Origin: Coenobita brevimanus
Taxonomy: Eukaryota > Arthropoda > Malacostraca > Decapoda > Coenobitidae
Length of the DNA stretch: 64,000 nt
Direction of reading: 5' to 3'
NCBI GenBank assembly: GCA_032717465.1
Contig: CM064681.1
Coordinates: 9,686,832-9,750,831, forward strand
Shown here: positions 1 through 12,765 of the stretch, one piece after another
How positions within the stretch are numbered: the stretch's first letter is position 1
How the letters are laid out: every line of letters begins with the position of its first letter
Position numbers and translations under genes: made by a program
Notes under the pieces: generated by a model
The model's input: only the letters and a program-made list of their open reading frames with translations
Told to the model about the DNA's origin: nothing
The model's database searches: none

Positions 1-640
1 TCCACTTTTCTGCCTCTATCTTACTCTCCCCTCCTCATTTCCCATTCATTTCCGTTTACCCCTTCGTCATCCACTGTACCCCTTTTTTCATTTCACCCAC
101 ATTATCGCCTCATTTCTTCTTACATTTGTACCCCCCTCTAGTTCTCCTCATTAACTCCCATCCCCCTTTTTATCCAACACTTCTTATTTCTTGTATATTT
201 TCTGTTTGCTCATTCGTCATCTATTATTCGTCTTCATTTCACCATCGCTATCACCTCATTTCCTCTTACCATTCCCACTCTCCTTCTCTTTCCTCCCCTC
301 TTTCTTTCCCAACCTCTCCTTCATCCCCCACTCTTCACCCCCTCCTATATTCCCCCACTCTTTTCCCCCCTCCCATAATCCCCCACTCTTTTCCCCCTCC
401 CATATCCCCCACTCTTTTCCCCCTCCCATATTCCCCCACCCTATTCCCCCTCCCATATCCCCCACTCTTTTCCCCCTCCCATATCCCCCACTCTTTTCCC
501 CCTCCCATATTCCCTTCTCTTTCCTCCCTTTTTTCTTTCCCCTCTTCCCTTAATCCCCCCCTCTTCACCCCTTCCCCTATCCTCCACTCTTTCCCCCCTC
601 CCATATCCCCCACTCCTTTTTTCCCCCTTCCATATCCCTC
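1..640. repeat. Polypyrimidine tract with 26-bp minisatellite
   Basis: The plus strand is almost entirely C and T. From about 321 to 509 it holds roughly seven copies of a 26-28 bp unit built on CCCCCACTCTTTTCCCCCTC, with more decayed copies from about 563 to 640. Overlapping open frames here are Pro/Ser/Leu/Phe-rich in every frame, as expected from stop-poor pyrimidine sequence, so I do not call a gene. Confidence 0.85.
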
Positions 641-644
641 CCTT

Positions 645-760
645 TAGACTGGCGTGGCGCAGGTGTGGTCTCCCCCAGGTTATAAATCCGCCTTGGGTAG
701 TGGGTGTTGAGAAGCCTGTGCCACTGAGCCGCGACACAACCTTTATTTATGACTCCTCAC
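645..760 (-). mobile_element. tRNA-like (SINE) fragment, weak
   Basis: On the minus strand there is an A-box-like stretch, GCGGCTCAGTGGCACAGG, followed about 35 bases later by a weak B-box-like stretch around TTATAACCTGGGGG. The order suits a decayed tRNA-derived SINE. It could instead be a unique mixed-composition island; the plus strand also carries an AT-rich homeobox-like TTTATTTATGAC. Confidence 0.3.
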
Positions 761-798
761 CCAAACAAACACGGGCTCGCCTGTCACGTCCACCACAC

Positions 799-799
<1 letters not shown>

Positions 800-854
<55 letters not shown>

Positions 855-951
855 AGGGGTGGGAGAGACGGGGTATAAGGAAGAGGGCTAATGAAGGGAG
901 AGATAGGGGAGAGGAATAAGGAAATTGAGAGAGAGAGAGAGAGAGAGAGAA
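800..951. repeat. Two (GA)n arrays
   Basis: Uninterrupted GA repeats lie at about 800-851 and 927-951, separated by purine-rich DNA. Confidence 0.97.
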
Positions 952-1740
952 TGCTGAATTCCTATTATATCTGAACTGTTTTTAGTTATGTTTATTTAGC
1001 ACTCCCAGAAACCAAGCGATGAGAATGGAAAGCACAAAGAAACTGAAGGAAAGAATTAAATATGAAAATAATTATACCCACAACAAGCCTTTACCTCAGA
1101 AACACAGGAAATAAACTGAAAGGAAATGGTGAACAGCAAAATAATCATCTCCATATGTGTTTTCCTCACAATGACGGAAGGAATAATAGAAGAGATAGAA
1201 AGAGAAGGTAAGAATTAAAAAACAGGAATACTAGCTATCTTCCTTACATCTGTTTATCTCGAAATGAAGGAATAAAAAAGGGGAAAGAATAAAAGGATAA
1301 ATTCTTTTTCAAAAATGGCTGTGTGAAGCAAAATGCAGGAAAAGTATAAAAGTGGAACAACTCTTTCAAGACGATGTCCAAATTCTGGTATATTGCAGAA
1401 AATATTACTTCACAGAAATCTACGTCATAAGAAAAGATAGAAAAAAAACTCATCGACATTATCATAGCAGTGGCCTAACTTAAGTATTTTACTCCGATTA
1501 ACTCCTAACAATTTTGAACAACTGAAGAACCCCTACGGAATGAAAAACACACACACACACACACAAAAACAAACAAACAAGCATAGAAACAGGATAAAAA
1601 GCATTCCCAGCCAAAGTAAGTCCCTGAAAACAATCTTGTAAGTGAAACCAGGTCGAAAGAGTGGCTGAAGAAATCTTGGCTGGCCTTAACCGCCCCGTGT
1701 GTCTCTCAGCAAACATCCCTTCCCACAAGCACGGTAACCC
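952..1740. other. AT-rich stretch, nothing recognised
   Basis: AT-rich DNA with a short (CA)n at about 1548-1564. I see no convincing coding, tRNA or repeat signal. Confidence 0.6.
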
Positions 1741-1829
1741 ATCACCCCAACATACACACTCAGCCCTCAGCCTCCGCCCTCACTCACCTCACTCTCCTCG
1801 CCCAGTCTGGAGGTGGTGGGGGTATGTGG

Positions 1830-2494
<665 letters not shown>

Positions 2495-2700
2495 CTACTT
2501 TAACTTGGCCTAAAATTGCTATATCACATTCCTGAAAGGTGAGCTGAAAGGTAGCAAGAGATTTGCACTAGAACAGAGCGCTAGTGACGAAAAAATGGTA
2601 TGGAAAGGATGGAAAGCCTTAGCATTGTCTTATTCTGCCATAAACCTACGGGCAACAAGTTGTAAAATGAAAATATTCGGTAAGTTAGCATAAACGAACT
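2495..2700 (-). mobile_element. SINE-like element, copy A
   Basis: Matches copies at 19.5, 22.8 and 30.0 kb. Shared landmarks read on the plus strand are CTTGGCCTAAAATT, then GTAGCAAGAGATTT, then TTCTGCC-A-AA-CTACG-GCAACAAG, then a final AAAATATTCGGTAAG segment. Read on the minus strand these become a decayed A box, a CTAGTGCAAATCTC segment in the B-box position, and a tail. In this copy the A box is decayed. Confidence 0.6.
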
Positions 2701-2769
2701 ACGACAAAAACTCCATAGGAATTGTTTGGCACTTCCTTACTCTGACTTAGGGTAATATTATGAATGCGT

Positions 2770-2985
2770 GACCGTCTTCAGTAACTTAAATAGCTATATC
2801 TTGTTTGCTTTCACCTGACGTAACTGGGTCCTTGCAATACCCTGGATCTTAATCGTGGCTGGATTTTGACAAGTCTTAGCTGCAAGGTGGCAATGAGTCT
2901 TCTTGGTTACTCATGATACCAGCCCACCGTTCTGACAATTAACTGAGCTGAAAGAGGTTAGGGATCGTTGCCAAGTTAGAACACA
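2770..2985 (-). mobile_element. tRNA-like (SINE) fragment of a second type
   Basis: The minus strand carries CAGCTCAGTTAATTGTCAG followed by AACGGTGGGCTGG (about 2919-2950), a good tRNA D-arm and anticodon-arm-like sequence. The downstream B box is not clear, so this is a tentative decayed tRNA-derived element. Confidence 0.4.
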
Positions 2986-3159
2986 CGCTCTATGCCCGAA
3001 TCCCTCTGAGCGTGAGTGGGTGCGAGGGTGTGCTTGTCACTGGCAGGGCAACCCAAGGCGAGCGGACACGTCACCCAAACACACGTCCCGATAACGCCAT
3101 CCATCCATCACGGGTTCCCACAACACGTTATGACACTCACTGATAGACCGCCTCCTGCC

Positions 3160-4110
3160 TCTCCACTCCCCTACCCTCCCCCGCCCTTGCCCCACCACTT
3201 CCCCACCCTCCCCCGCCCTTGCCTCTCCCCGCCCTGCTCTTGAATGACCTGCCATGGTTTTGCTTGTTTTCTCCAGCCCCTGCATGAGATGGCCTGCCTT
3301 TGCCTGCTACGCCTTCCCTTGCCCTACTCTTGCCTAATCCGTCACGCAATTTGTTTTTCCTTGACTTTCCCTCCCCTCTCCCTTGCCTTTCTTTGTCCTA
3401 TAACCTTCCCTGTTTTGCCTTGCCTTGCCCTCTCCTGCCTTACCAGTGCCCGTTCCACTCTGCTCTGCCCCCGCCAGATCTGCCTTCCCTTGTCCGTGTT
3501 ATCCTACCCTGCCGTTCACCGTCTTTGCCTTCCCTGCCATGTGCCTGGCTGGTGTTACCCTGATTTTTCCTGCCTTGCTTTGTCCTCTCCTTATATTTTC
3601 TGCTTTCCCCTTACCTGATCTGCCCTCCCGTGCCTGCTTTTCTTTGTCTTGCGCTCCCCTGCCGTGCGTTTTTCTCCACTGCTCTTGCCTGCTCTGTTCT
3701 GCTGTGTCCGTCTTTTCACCAACCTATCTTGCACGGATCTGCTCTGTTGCTGAATTCCGCCTTACTACTTTGCTCAATCACACTTCCCTTCACTCCCGTC
3801 GCTCTATGTCCTGTCCTACTTTCTGTTTTGTCCACTTTCCCCGAACCCTTTCCTCTGTAAATCTTGTCCTGCCCCATTTTCGAACGCTACCTTTCCCCAT
3901 TTTGCAGTTACCTTCTCGCGATGCACTACTTTTCCCTATTTCGTCGTTATATTCTTCTAATACCTTACCTTATCGTATTTTACAGTTATCTTAATGTAAT
4001 ATCCTACCATTTCTATGTTGCAGATATCTCCCTCCACTGCCTTAAAAAAGTCCTGTTTTGCAGTTATTTGCCTGCATTTCCCTACCGTGTCCTATTTTTC
4101 AAGTGTACCC
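3160..4110. repeat. Degenerate CCTTGCC/CCTGCC pyrimidine-rich tract
   Basis: A loosely repeated heptamer-like pattern (CCTTGCC, CCTGCCT, TTGCCCT) runs along the plus strand, most evident from 3230 to 3700, and decays towards 4100. Open frames of up to about 190 codons cross it but are low-complexity Pro/Leu/Ser/Cys sequence. Confidence 0.6.
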
Positions 4111-5439
4111 TACCGTGTGTTTTGATGATGCAATGTCGTGAGCACTTCAGTGGAAAGAATTAATACCTACAAATGGAAATCTTTGTTGAACACATACAAC
4201 CGTTTCGGCCCGACTTGGATCCCCTCCACCTCTATTGTTTTCAAGTGTTTCGTCATGCACACTTTAAAGAATACATTTTTTTTTATTTTTTACCACTGAG
4301 GTAATATGTCGGAGCATTTCATTCGTTATGTAATCAATAATTTATCTTTTGTCGGTGCAAATGTAGGCACTGTATATTCTACCACTGTACCCCAAATGAC
4401 AGTATCGATATCAAATTTACTCATGTCTATTATAAGCCTCTAAAATCTAATCTACACTGAGGACGTCATTTTGTATTTTATCATTCCTATTCCATGAAAA
4501 TTCTTTGAAGCATAGGAGAGTTTTCCAACTTTAGACGCATATTAACTTCTATAATACAAAAGGTGTTTGCATGCGGAATCATGTATTGAGGAGGCAGTGA
4601 ATATAAGTTGGAATTAGGTGCCATCGTAATGGATGACGTAAGGGAAAAAACACACCCTAGCCCTCTACCCTGCCCTACCTTGACCCACATCCTCCCGGCG
4701 CTGTTTGGCCTTGCATTCCTTCCGCTCTTCCAGATCATGCAGATATCACGTCCTTGTATCTTGTTAAGTTTCCCTTTCATGCCTCTCCCTCTGAACTGAG
4801 TGCCTCACTAAATTCCTCTGATTACACACTGATTTAATTTTACCCCATATTCATCAGTATTCTTTGTGTAAAAGTGTAGTATCATTTACCTATTTTCTGA
4901 TATACTCTGCATCCCTGTTTTATCTTTGGGCCATCTTATCTTACACCATCTTATCGCAACTCATTCTTGTTATACCATTCATCCCTAAACTCCTTTTATT
5001 TCCATACTGACCCACATTCTTACCGTACCTGCCCTGTCCTATCATTTTCTTATTTCTGTCTTGTCCTATACCACTATACTTTTTTCTTACCCAATCCTAC
5101 AATTACAAGGGACTACTTTGCTGTAACCTACTACGTCCTCTCACATCCTTTCCTATTCTACTTTTTCTCGCTGACCTTTATCAAACCCTCTGGCGGTTCA
5201 TTTACACCTTATCACGTCGTTTCCCGCCTTTCCGTACCCTGCCAAGCTCTTCCCTGCATATTAAACTTTGTCCTACTCTGCCAAACGTTCCTCTCCTCTG
5301 CCTTATCCTGCTTTGGTCACTCTTGTCAGGTCCCACTGGCTCATCCTTGTCAGATCTCTCTCTGTCCGTCCGAGATAAGCCTTACTCAACCTTCCCCTTC
5401 CATGTTTTCCCTTGCATAATCATTAAATTCCTTCCAACC
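4111..5439. other. Mixed AT-rich and pyrimidine-rich DNA
   Basis: Nothing confidently recognised. At about 4455-4485 is GAGGACGTCATTTTGTATTT, similar to a segment near 59.66 kb and probably part of the dispersed family carrying AAAATCGTCTGG. From about 4930 the tract becomes pyrimidine-rich with a weak TTATCTTACACC-type repetition. Confidence 0.4.
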
Positions 5440-5960
5440 TAACCTTGCCAAGCTGTGCCCTATTTTACCCTGCCAAACTCCCCCTTCAGCCCATGCCTTC
5501 CAAACCACACCTGGTCCAGTCTCTTCCTCCTCCATCCTTGGTCCTTCCCAACCACGCAGTCCCCTATCCACTCCTTCCCCGTCCCATGCCCTACTGGATC
5601 ATACCTTCACCTATTATCCCCTTCCATGCCATCTGTCCTTCCCTACAAGGCCCTCATCTATCCACCTCTTCCTTGTTCTCAGACCTCATATTCCAACGAT
5701 CATCCACCCATACGTCTGTCCTCATATACCACACCCTTCCCCACCCTATCTTTCTCTTCTCCCTGCCCTTTTCCTTCTTTCTGCCACAGCCACCTCTTCT
5801 CTAGTCTTCCCTCCCTTGTCAAAGCCTCACCTACCTACCTTTTCCCTGTCCCTACCCATCCCATCCCCTTGCCCAACCCACCCTTTCCCTACCCTCTGCT
5901 CTCCCCTACCCACCCATCCCCTGCCCCCTTCCCTTCCCCCAGCCCGGTACCCCATCCCAC
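5440..5960. repeat. C-rich polypyrimidine tract
   Basis: Plus strand about 85-90 percent pyrimidine by eye, dominated by CCCTACCCA/CCTTCCC words. It ends abruptly near 5960 in mixed-composition DNA. Confidence 0.75.
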
Positions 5961-6744
5961 CGCCATATCAAGCCAATGTTTACTCAGGGTAGAGGCCGCA
6001 TGACTCCCCTGCCCCGGATACATGCCACTTCCGCTAGCCAAGTTTATGGTTCGCTTGTTGACAAAATACCAACCCGTTTCTTGCTTTTCACCTTTTTTCG
6101 GCTGTGTGAGTGAGTGGTGGGACTGGGTATGTTTGCCGCGGTTCAGGAGGGAGTGGAATTAGTGTGTTAAACATTGGGGAATGGGGAAGGAAAGGGTGGA
6201 AATTGTTTAGGGTGCTATATAAAGAGGGGTGCAGAGGTTTGCTTGTTCCCAGAGACGTGGTGAATGAATTATGAGGGTGATAATGGGAACAGGGAACATG
6301 TGAGTGTAAGGGAACAGGCTATTTCGAAGGGATATGGTTAGGCGATAATCATACGGTGAGCTGAGGTAAAAAAGACTTACCTTGGAATCAAATATAGCAC
6401 AAAGGCCACTAAAATCCATGCATGTGAAAAAAGGACTGACTAAAAAACATAAATAAATAAGCTTACGTTCAGTCCGCCGTCGTAAATAGAGGCGTAAAGA
6501 GTCTTCCCATGTCCCTTGTTCTTCCTGCAAAAAGACACCATTATAAGGAAAGGAATATTATAATGGGTTATATTGTGAATCTCAGACCATGATAGGAATA
6601 TTATAAAAACTCTCACATGTTAAATAGATACCACCATTTTCCGAAACGCTAATTCATGAATTTCCATTAAACTTCCATTACAGTGGCGTCTTATTTCAGT
6701 TTTGCCAGCACTAAAGTATTTCATTGTTGTAGGTAGTGATGAAG
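5961..6744. other. Mixed-composition DNA, nothing recognised
   Basis: I see no repeat, RNA or coding signal that I can support here. The sequence looks single-copy. Confidence 0.4.
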
Positions 6745-6990
6745 ATGGTGGTAATGGTAATGATAACAGGAGTGGTGATGGCCACAAGCAAATAGCCTCT
6801 ACAATATGTCCCTCTGTTCTCTGCCATTTGGACATCCTCTCTCCAACTCACACCCCCTCTCATATATCTCTCCATCCCTCCATCTCCTCCTTGGTCCCTC
6901 TATCTCACTCACACTCTTCTAGTCAGTCTCTCATTTACCAACCTCTCCAAACGCCAAACCAGGTGGAGAGGACTTCTGCCACGCAATTAC
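6745..6990 (-). pseudogene. LINE ORF2 C-terminal fragment, 3' end copy
   Basis: Read on the minus strand in shifting frames it gives ERLV-NERLTRRV, then GGMERYMRGGVSW, then VEAICLW. These match in order the C-terminal tail of the LINE at 34.4-34.75 kb (ESERLTRRV, GVERYMRKEGVSW, MEAICLW). It is frameshifted and lacks everything upstream of the tail, as expected for a 5'-truncated, long-dead non-LTR insertion. Here the TATC-type tail is replaced by TGATGGTAATGA-like repeats. Confidence 0.65.
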
Positions 6991-7039
6991 TCTCAGGTAA
7001 AGGCCACCCCTACTGACAGGGATACAGTACAGGGTTTAC

Positions 7040-7290
7040 ATTTATCCTTTTCGAGATTCCAAGTCTAAAATGGAGCCCAGCACTCAATGGCTGCAGGCTA
7101 ATGAAGTTCACAATGTCAAAGTTATTGTGCGTGAGGCCTGCTAATTACCCTGGTCAATGAGTGGTGGCAGCGACAATGGCCTCAGTGACTCTGTAGTTTT
7201 ACGGCCATCACACTGACTCATCAGCTTTAGATCAGGGGTCATTGTAACGCCTCACACTTTCTCTTGGTTTGTGCTTCACCCCTTAATGTC
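7040..7290. other. Mixed-composition island, candidate conserved noncoding element
   Basis: Non-repetitive, balanced composition between low-complexity neighbours. It includes GCTAATTACC (homeodomain-like core) and ACAATGG (Sox-like core). Such cores are common by chance, so regulatory function is only a suggestion. Confidence 0.2.
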
Positions 7291-8767
7291 ACTTGCGTAT
7301 ATTGCACTCAGTTTTTTTACCCAATGTTGACATCATTTAGTTCAAGCTCAGCCCCATTAATTAACTGATCTTGCTTTTAAGAATAGCACTGCACTTGTTG
7401 GTCAACAGTTTAAGCATCCATTATTCATGTATGATATGACTAAATAGAGCATATGGCAAACCCGTGTCTACACTGCAAAGTTACGAGATACTACAAATAG
7501 TACTCTAATTCTAATTGCATAATTTCAGATGCCACTAATTCCAAAGAAATTTATAGTAATGTCATATATATATATAAATAAATCAATCATTCAATCAATC
7601 TCTATCTATCTATCTATTTATCTATCTATATATACGCAAAACCGTAAGAGATATCAACAAGCTGCGAAAGCAAACGTTAAGGACCTTTGGAGTGTGCTTT
7701 AAGCCAAAAAATTTTCCGGAAGCCATCCAAGAATGCCTTCTAGCTGTGTAAAAAAAAAATTGCATTCCTTTATAGGCAGATGACGGGAAATTTCAGCGTT
7801 CCCAAGAATAGTGATGCAGGACGGACTCAAGAACTTCGGATAATTTCACAGAAAGGCCAGGCTAACGTTACTCAGAATTAGGCTAGTTTGTTTTCGCTTT
7901 TTGCGCTTTTGTCCCTTTTTAGGGTACTGACGAAACCAAAAGGAGACTGAAGGCATCTCGTCCGTGTATAATGTATAAATACGTGAACAGATAGATGGAT
8001 AGAAGAAATAAGTATTTCTATTTTAAAATGGGGTAATTATTAGCAACGCTGAACTCTACCAACAGTCATCCATTGAAAAATTTTACCCGTATGGAAACTG
8101 TTGCTGAGAAGATACAACAGTTATAGTCAGACAGACCCTCTTAAGATACAAAGAGACAGAACATAACTGAAGAGGGTCCATAAGTGACAATAATTCCTTC
8201 TTTGAACAATTCTCGTCACTGTGATATTAATACACACTTTTATCTGTGCCAGTGTACAACCAGGAGCCAATTTTTCATGACTATTATGCTACTACATTTA
8301 GTTATACATGAAAACTTTCTTATGTTATAAAAACACAGTTGTAGTATTTCTCTTCTTCTACGGTGCATGCTTATTGAAGAGATCAGCAATCATTCTTTGT
8401 TATCTTTGTTTCTCTCCCCAGAAGGGTATTACAACACTCTGACAAGGCTTCATTCCTGAAATAAGTCGAGCGAAACTGCCAGCCACTTTGGACGAACCTC
8501 TTAGCAACGCAGAAATACGTCACTCTGGCAACCGCATTTATGAACACATGAGTCACCAGTAAATATATTTTCGTCATGCACCTAAATCCGTCCTCAATTT
8601 TTTGCATATATTTTTACTGGTATTTATTTTTGTCTCGGCGTTGCTTGGGATACTCTACCTCCCCTGTTTATTTGTTTGTTTTTTGCCATTCAGTTTTAGT
8701 TTATTTATTTCAACATCGGTGTGCCTTTGGTTTTTCTCGTACCTGTTTTTTTTTTTCAGCAGATATC

Positions 8768-8772
<5 letters not shown>
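7291..8772. other. AT-rich single-copy-looking DNA
   Basis: Contains a short interrupted TATC array at about 7587-7634. At about 8405-8420 a TTTCTCTCCCCAG resembles a 3' splice site, but the sequence after it has stops in all frames within a short distance. Confidence 0.4.
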
Positions 8773-8811
<39 letters not shown>

Positions 8812-8830
8812 TAGATAGATAGACAGACAG
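8773..8830. repeat. (CA)n(GATA)n compound microsatellite
   Basis: CA repeats at about 8773-8808 are followed by GATA then GACA tetramers to about 8830. Confidence 0.97.
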
Positions 8831-8884
8831 AAATATAGCTTCTGTTGTCCTCAGTCTTCCATATTTCTTTTTCATTTGCTGTTA

Positions 8885-9075
8885 CTTGTATTTATCTAGA
8901 CCTCGCCGTGGCTTGGATTGGCGTCACTCTGCGCGGCCATCATGGGTGTTCCCCCGAGGGTCGTATAATTAGTCAGGAATGCCGCAAAACCACGCGAGAC
9001 GACGGGCCTTAATTGCCCCAGTGTATACCCCTTGACGCTTAAATATTTAGGAGTCGGGGTGACGTCATATTAATG
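8885..9075. other. Mixed-composition island, candidate regulatory element
   Basis: GC-balanced and non-repetitive. It contains a palindromic CRE-type TGACGTCA at 9060-9067 and a homeodomain-type TAATTAG at 8966-8972, and is bounded by low-complexity DNA. Function is inferred only from composition and these two motifs. Confidence 0.25.
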
Positions 9076-9099
9076 TCTTGGTGACGGACGTGTATACCG

Positions 9100-10480
9100 G
9101 GGTTGAGCAGGGAGGTGTGGGTGGCAGGGGTGTAGGGGGTTGAAGGGGTGTGAGGGAGGGGAGGCTGTGGAGAAGCAGGAGACTGGCGATGGAGAGAGGG
9201 GATGTAAAGAGATGGAGATGACTTATGGGGAAATCTGAGACTGAGGAGACAGCTGCAGGAGACTAAAAAGGTGCAAAGGAGAACAGACTGAGGAGAAATT
9301 AAGGATTGGAGATGGGTGGGCAAAGGTGTATGCAGCAGAGAAGATCTCAGTAGGGCAGGTTTGAAGGGCAGGAGTTAACGAGAAAATTTGCAGAGAATGG
9401 AAGAGTTGGGAGAGAGACGAGAGCGTGGAGAAGTCTATATGGGATTATGAAATGAGGAGAAAGGAGGGAAGAAAGTGGAGAAGTATGCGAGTATAACATG
9501 TGAAAGAGAGGAGAGACTGTGAAGTATGAGGCTGTGAGATGAGGGCAATGAAGGGAAAAGTGTGAAGTATGGGGCCATGAGATGAGATGTGACGCCAGGG
9601 GGAGGTGATGCGAAGGGAGAGCGTGGAGGAGAAGGGGTCAGTGAGGAGAGAGGAAGCTGATGATAGGGAGAGGGAAACAGGGTGCGATAGGGTACGGATG
9701 ATGAATTATCTTGCATAGGTTTATAGAGATAGAATGTAAGGGGATTAATCTATTGCTAAAAGGGTGTTGGGATAGTGAGGGGATGGGGACTGTCTGGACA
9801 AAGAAGCTGTGGTTATGTGAGAGTAAGGAGAATGGGAGCACAGCGAAGACTAGAGATAGAGGGATGTTACTAGAAAGGCTCTGAAATAGGGAATGTTAGG
9901 AATTGGTTCACTGATTAAGAGTGAACTAAAGAGATGACAGAGAAGCATTTAGAGCTGCAGGAAGTTCATGTTTTGGTGATCGAGTATGATTACAAGTTAT
10001 ATGAACGGTTAGAGAAGGTAGGGACATAATCAAGACCAAAAGGAAAGTGGAAATCTAAAGCATAAAATTATCAGATACCAAGAGAGAAAAGGACTGTATG
10101 AGAGACAGGGAAGTAGGGATGAAAATGTACAAGTACGTGAGTTGCTGAGTGCCAGTTGGACCAAGGAAATATAACTTTGGAAGACAAGGGGACTCACGAG
10201 AGACTGAAAAATAAACATTGAAACGATAAAGGATGATGTGCTAGAAAACCCAAAGGATGAACACATGAAAAGGATTACAAGAAAACTGAATGAGGCAGTA
10301 TAAATGAGACGGAAGCAGGTGGAAGGAAGGATTGATGGGCAGATGAGAAAATGCTGTGGTGAGTGAGAGAAGAGGCTGGGAGAGATGAGAGGGTGTGAAG
10401 TAAGTATGGGTGACTTACGAGAATAGCTGAAAGAAAATAGATGTTTGAGATTAATAGGATGAGCATTATATTTGGATGAA
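9100..10480. repeat. Purine-rich tract
   Basis: The plus strand is G/A-rich (GGAGAGA, GAGATGAGG words). A local duplication GAAGTATGAGGCTGTGAGATG / GAAGTATGGGGCCATGAGATG occurs 42 bp apart near 9520-9585. No coding signal. Confidence 0.65.
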
Positions 10481-10494
10481 ATGTTTACTTAGCG

Positions 10495-10520
10495 AGAGAT
10501 AGATATATAGATAGATAAAC

Positions 10521-10551
<31 letters not shown>
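10495..10551. repeat. GATA and (GA)n microsatellite
   Basis: Short GATA-like repeats lead into a GA array at 10523-10551. Confidence 0.95.
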
Positions 10552-10553
<2 letters not shown>

Positions 10554-10989
10554 AAGTTAAAGAAAATATTGTAACAGTGGAGGATGAACGAAGAATTTGC
10601 GACAGGAAATATACCAAAATAGAGGACAAGTGAGAATACTGAAAAAGTAGAGAAATGGTTTATATATTAAGTTTTTCGTTTGAGATGAAAATAAATTCCA
10701 ACTTCAAAAAAAAAAAAACTCAAAATAATTACAAAAAGATAGATTATTTCGTTTTTTTTTTTTTATTTATTTATTTACAATGACGACGTTTCAATTTTAT
10801 ATATCGGCTACCCAGAACTACCTCGATGGATTTTGTGTGATGGAAGAAAGGCTGCTTAAACACAAGGGGTTAGACGTAGCGTTCCTTAGCTGTTTTATTA
10901 CCTATGGGCTCCTCAAAGCTAAAAATAAATCATCTGGCAGTAGCGGAAATAAACCAAAGGAAAATAGCCATAGTGTTCTGATAAATGCA
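10552..10989. other. AT-rich DNA with one unit of the ~106-bp family
   Basis: About 10870-10980 carries AAATAAATCATCTGGCAGTAGCGG followed by AATAAAC, a decayed copy of the family centred on AAAATCGTCTGG. Upstream is AT-rich, with A- and T-runs near 10705 and 10752. Confidence 0.45.
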
Positions 10990-11050
10990 TATCTATCTAT
11001 CTATCTATCTATTGCCAGACGCCATATTCCCGTAAGGGGTGGCCATTTAA
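10990..11050 (-). mobile_element. Truncated LINE 3' tail with GATA array
   Basis: Read on the minus strand it is GGCCACCCCTTACGGGAATATGG, then CGTCTGGCAATAGATAGATAG. This is the same 3' end as the LINE at 34.38-34.42 kb. Only the last 60 bp or so is present, consistent with extreme 5' truncation. Confidence 0.7.
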
Positions 11051-11603
11051 CTCTGAGTTATTTGTTTTACAGGGAGGGGCACTAACCCTCCACCAACCCA
11101 CTTGTTGACACGTAGGAAGCTCGTATGGTTTGGTTATATGGTTACCATCCAGCGTTGTAAATGGTTTCTTGGCTTACAGGAAACCATTTGGCTTGTCACT
11201 CAATGTAAAGCCACCTGTAATGGAAAGAAAAGCAATAAGAAGTGACAGGAAAGATGGGAGAAAAAGGAAGAGAGGAGTGCAGGCACAGAAAAAGAATGAT
11301 AAAGGCTAAGAAAGAAGTAGGCAGCACTACATCAAGTGAGTGGATGATGGTCGCCACTAAATTCTAATAATTCCAGTCATTTCTAACTTTCATTCTATTT
11401 TCGTCATCATTCATCCTCTATCTCTTACATCCAGTTATGAATCTTACATATATGTTATATCGAGTTCAAACTCGTCTTTTTTTCTTTTTTTTCATCTCTA
11501 AATATCTCGTCTCATCCTTCATTTCCATTTCTCGCTCTTCTATCTAACATCTCTCCGTTCACACCTGCCTATCTCTCTCCACCTACAACTCTTACGTCTT
11601 ATC

Positions 11604-11604
<1 letters not shown>
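11051..11604. other. Unrecognised DNA
   Basis: Mixed composition to about 11340, then pyrimidine-biased. A TATGGTTTGGTTATATGG at about 11128 weakly resembles an RT C-terminal WFGY segment, but the context does not support it. Confidence 0.35.

Positions 11605-11673
<69 letters not shown>
11605..11673. repeat. (CT)n(CA)n compound microsatellite
   Basis: CT repeats at 11606-11658 pass directly into CA repeats to about 11673. Confidence 0.98.
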
Positions 11674-11699
11674 AACATACAAGGGTCACGAGCTCAAGT

Positions 11700-12765
11700 G
11701 TTTAGCCTACTACATTTCATCCACCCTCCGTCCATTCCTTTCCTCATTCCTTCCTTCTTTCTTCTTTCCTTGCTTGCTTCCTTCTTTCCTATTATTTTTC
11801 TGTCTTTCCTGCATTGCTCTATCCTCCCTTTCTACCTTCATATTTCTCCTCTGTCCCCCCTTGCCTCTCGTCCTTCTCTTCCTGCTTTCTTCCTCCCTGC
11901 TTCCCTCTCCCTTGATCCTATTCCCCTCCCTCTCTCTCCTGCTTTCCTTCCATTCTTCCTACCTTCCTCATGTCTTCATCCCTGCTTATTCTTCCTTCTC
12001 CTTCTCTTCCTTCCCCTATTCCTTTCAATTTTTTCTGCCCTCATTCTCCTCCTTCTCTTCTTGTTTTCCCTCTCCCTCCCTATTTTCTCTCCATCTCTCC
12101 CTCTCTCCTATTCTTCTCTCCATCCTTCCTTCCTTCCTCCCTTTTTTTTCCTCTAAACTCCCTTCCCTCCTTATTCTCCACTAACTTTCCTTCCCTCCAG
12201 ATTTCTCCTCTTTTTTCCTCCATCTCTCCCTCTCTCCTTATCTTCCCTCCATCCTTCCTTCCTCCTGATGTTCCCTCCATCCTTCCTTCCTCCTGATGTT
12301 CCCTCCATCCTTCCTTCCTCCTGATGTTCCCTCCATCCTTCCTTCCTCCTGATGTTCCCTCCATCCTTCTTTACCTCCTTATTTCCTCTCCATCTCTCCC
12401 CTCTAATTTTTCCCTTCATTTCTCCCCCTTTCTTTCCCTTATTTCTCCTTCCCTCCTTACTTCCCCTTTTTCTTCCTTTCCGTTTCTTCCCTCCTTATTT
12501 TTTCCTCCATGTCTCTTTCTCTCCTTATTTCCTCTCTATCTTTCCTTTTCTCCCTCCCTTCCTCCGTCATCACTTTTCCCTCCCTCCCTCCCTCCTTATT
12601 TCCCTTCTATCCCTCCTTCCTTATTTTCCTCCCCTCTCATTTCTCCTCCCTCCCTCCATCCTCATTTTTCCCTCCACCCTATTTCCCCTTCCATCCCTCC
12701 CTCCTTATTTCCCCTCCCTCCCTCCCTCCTTATTTCTTCCTCCATCTCTCCGTCTCTCCAGGTCA
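11700..12765. repeat. Polypyrimidine domain with 28-bp minisatellite
   Basis: About 1.05 kb of nearly pure C/T on the plus strand. At 12243-12378 there are four perfect or near-perfect copies and one partial copy of a 28-bp unit based on TTCCCTCCATCCTTCCTTCC plus TCCTGATG. Open frames up to 232 codons run across it in all plus frames and are low-complexity. Confidence 0.9.

Noticed and set aside
3230..3700. Telomere-like CCTTGCC/CCTGCC repetition
   Set aside because: Too irregular, and it does not match the arthropod telomere unit TTAGG.
8400..8450. Good-looking 3' splice acceptor TTTCTCTCCCCAG
   Set aside because: Stops follow quickly in the plus-strand frames, and pyrimidine-rich acceptor-like sequences are common here by chance.
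11120..11340. Possible WFGY-type LINE C-terminus on the plus strand
   Set aside because: Only a few residues match; the following sequence does not give the expected GRPRxxW block convincingly.
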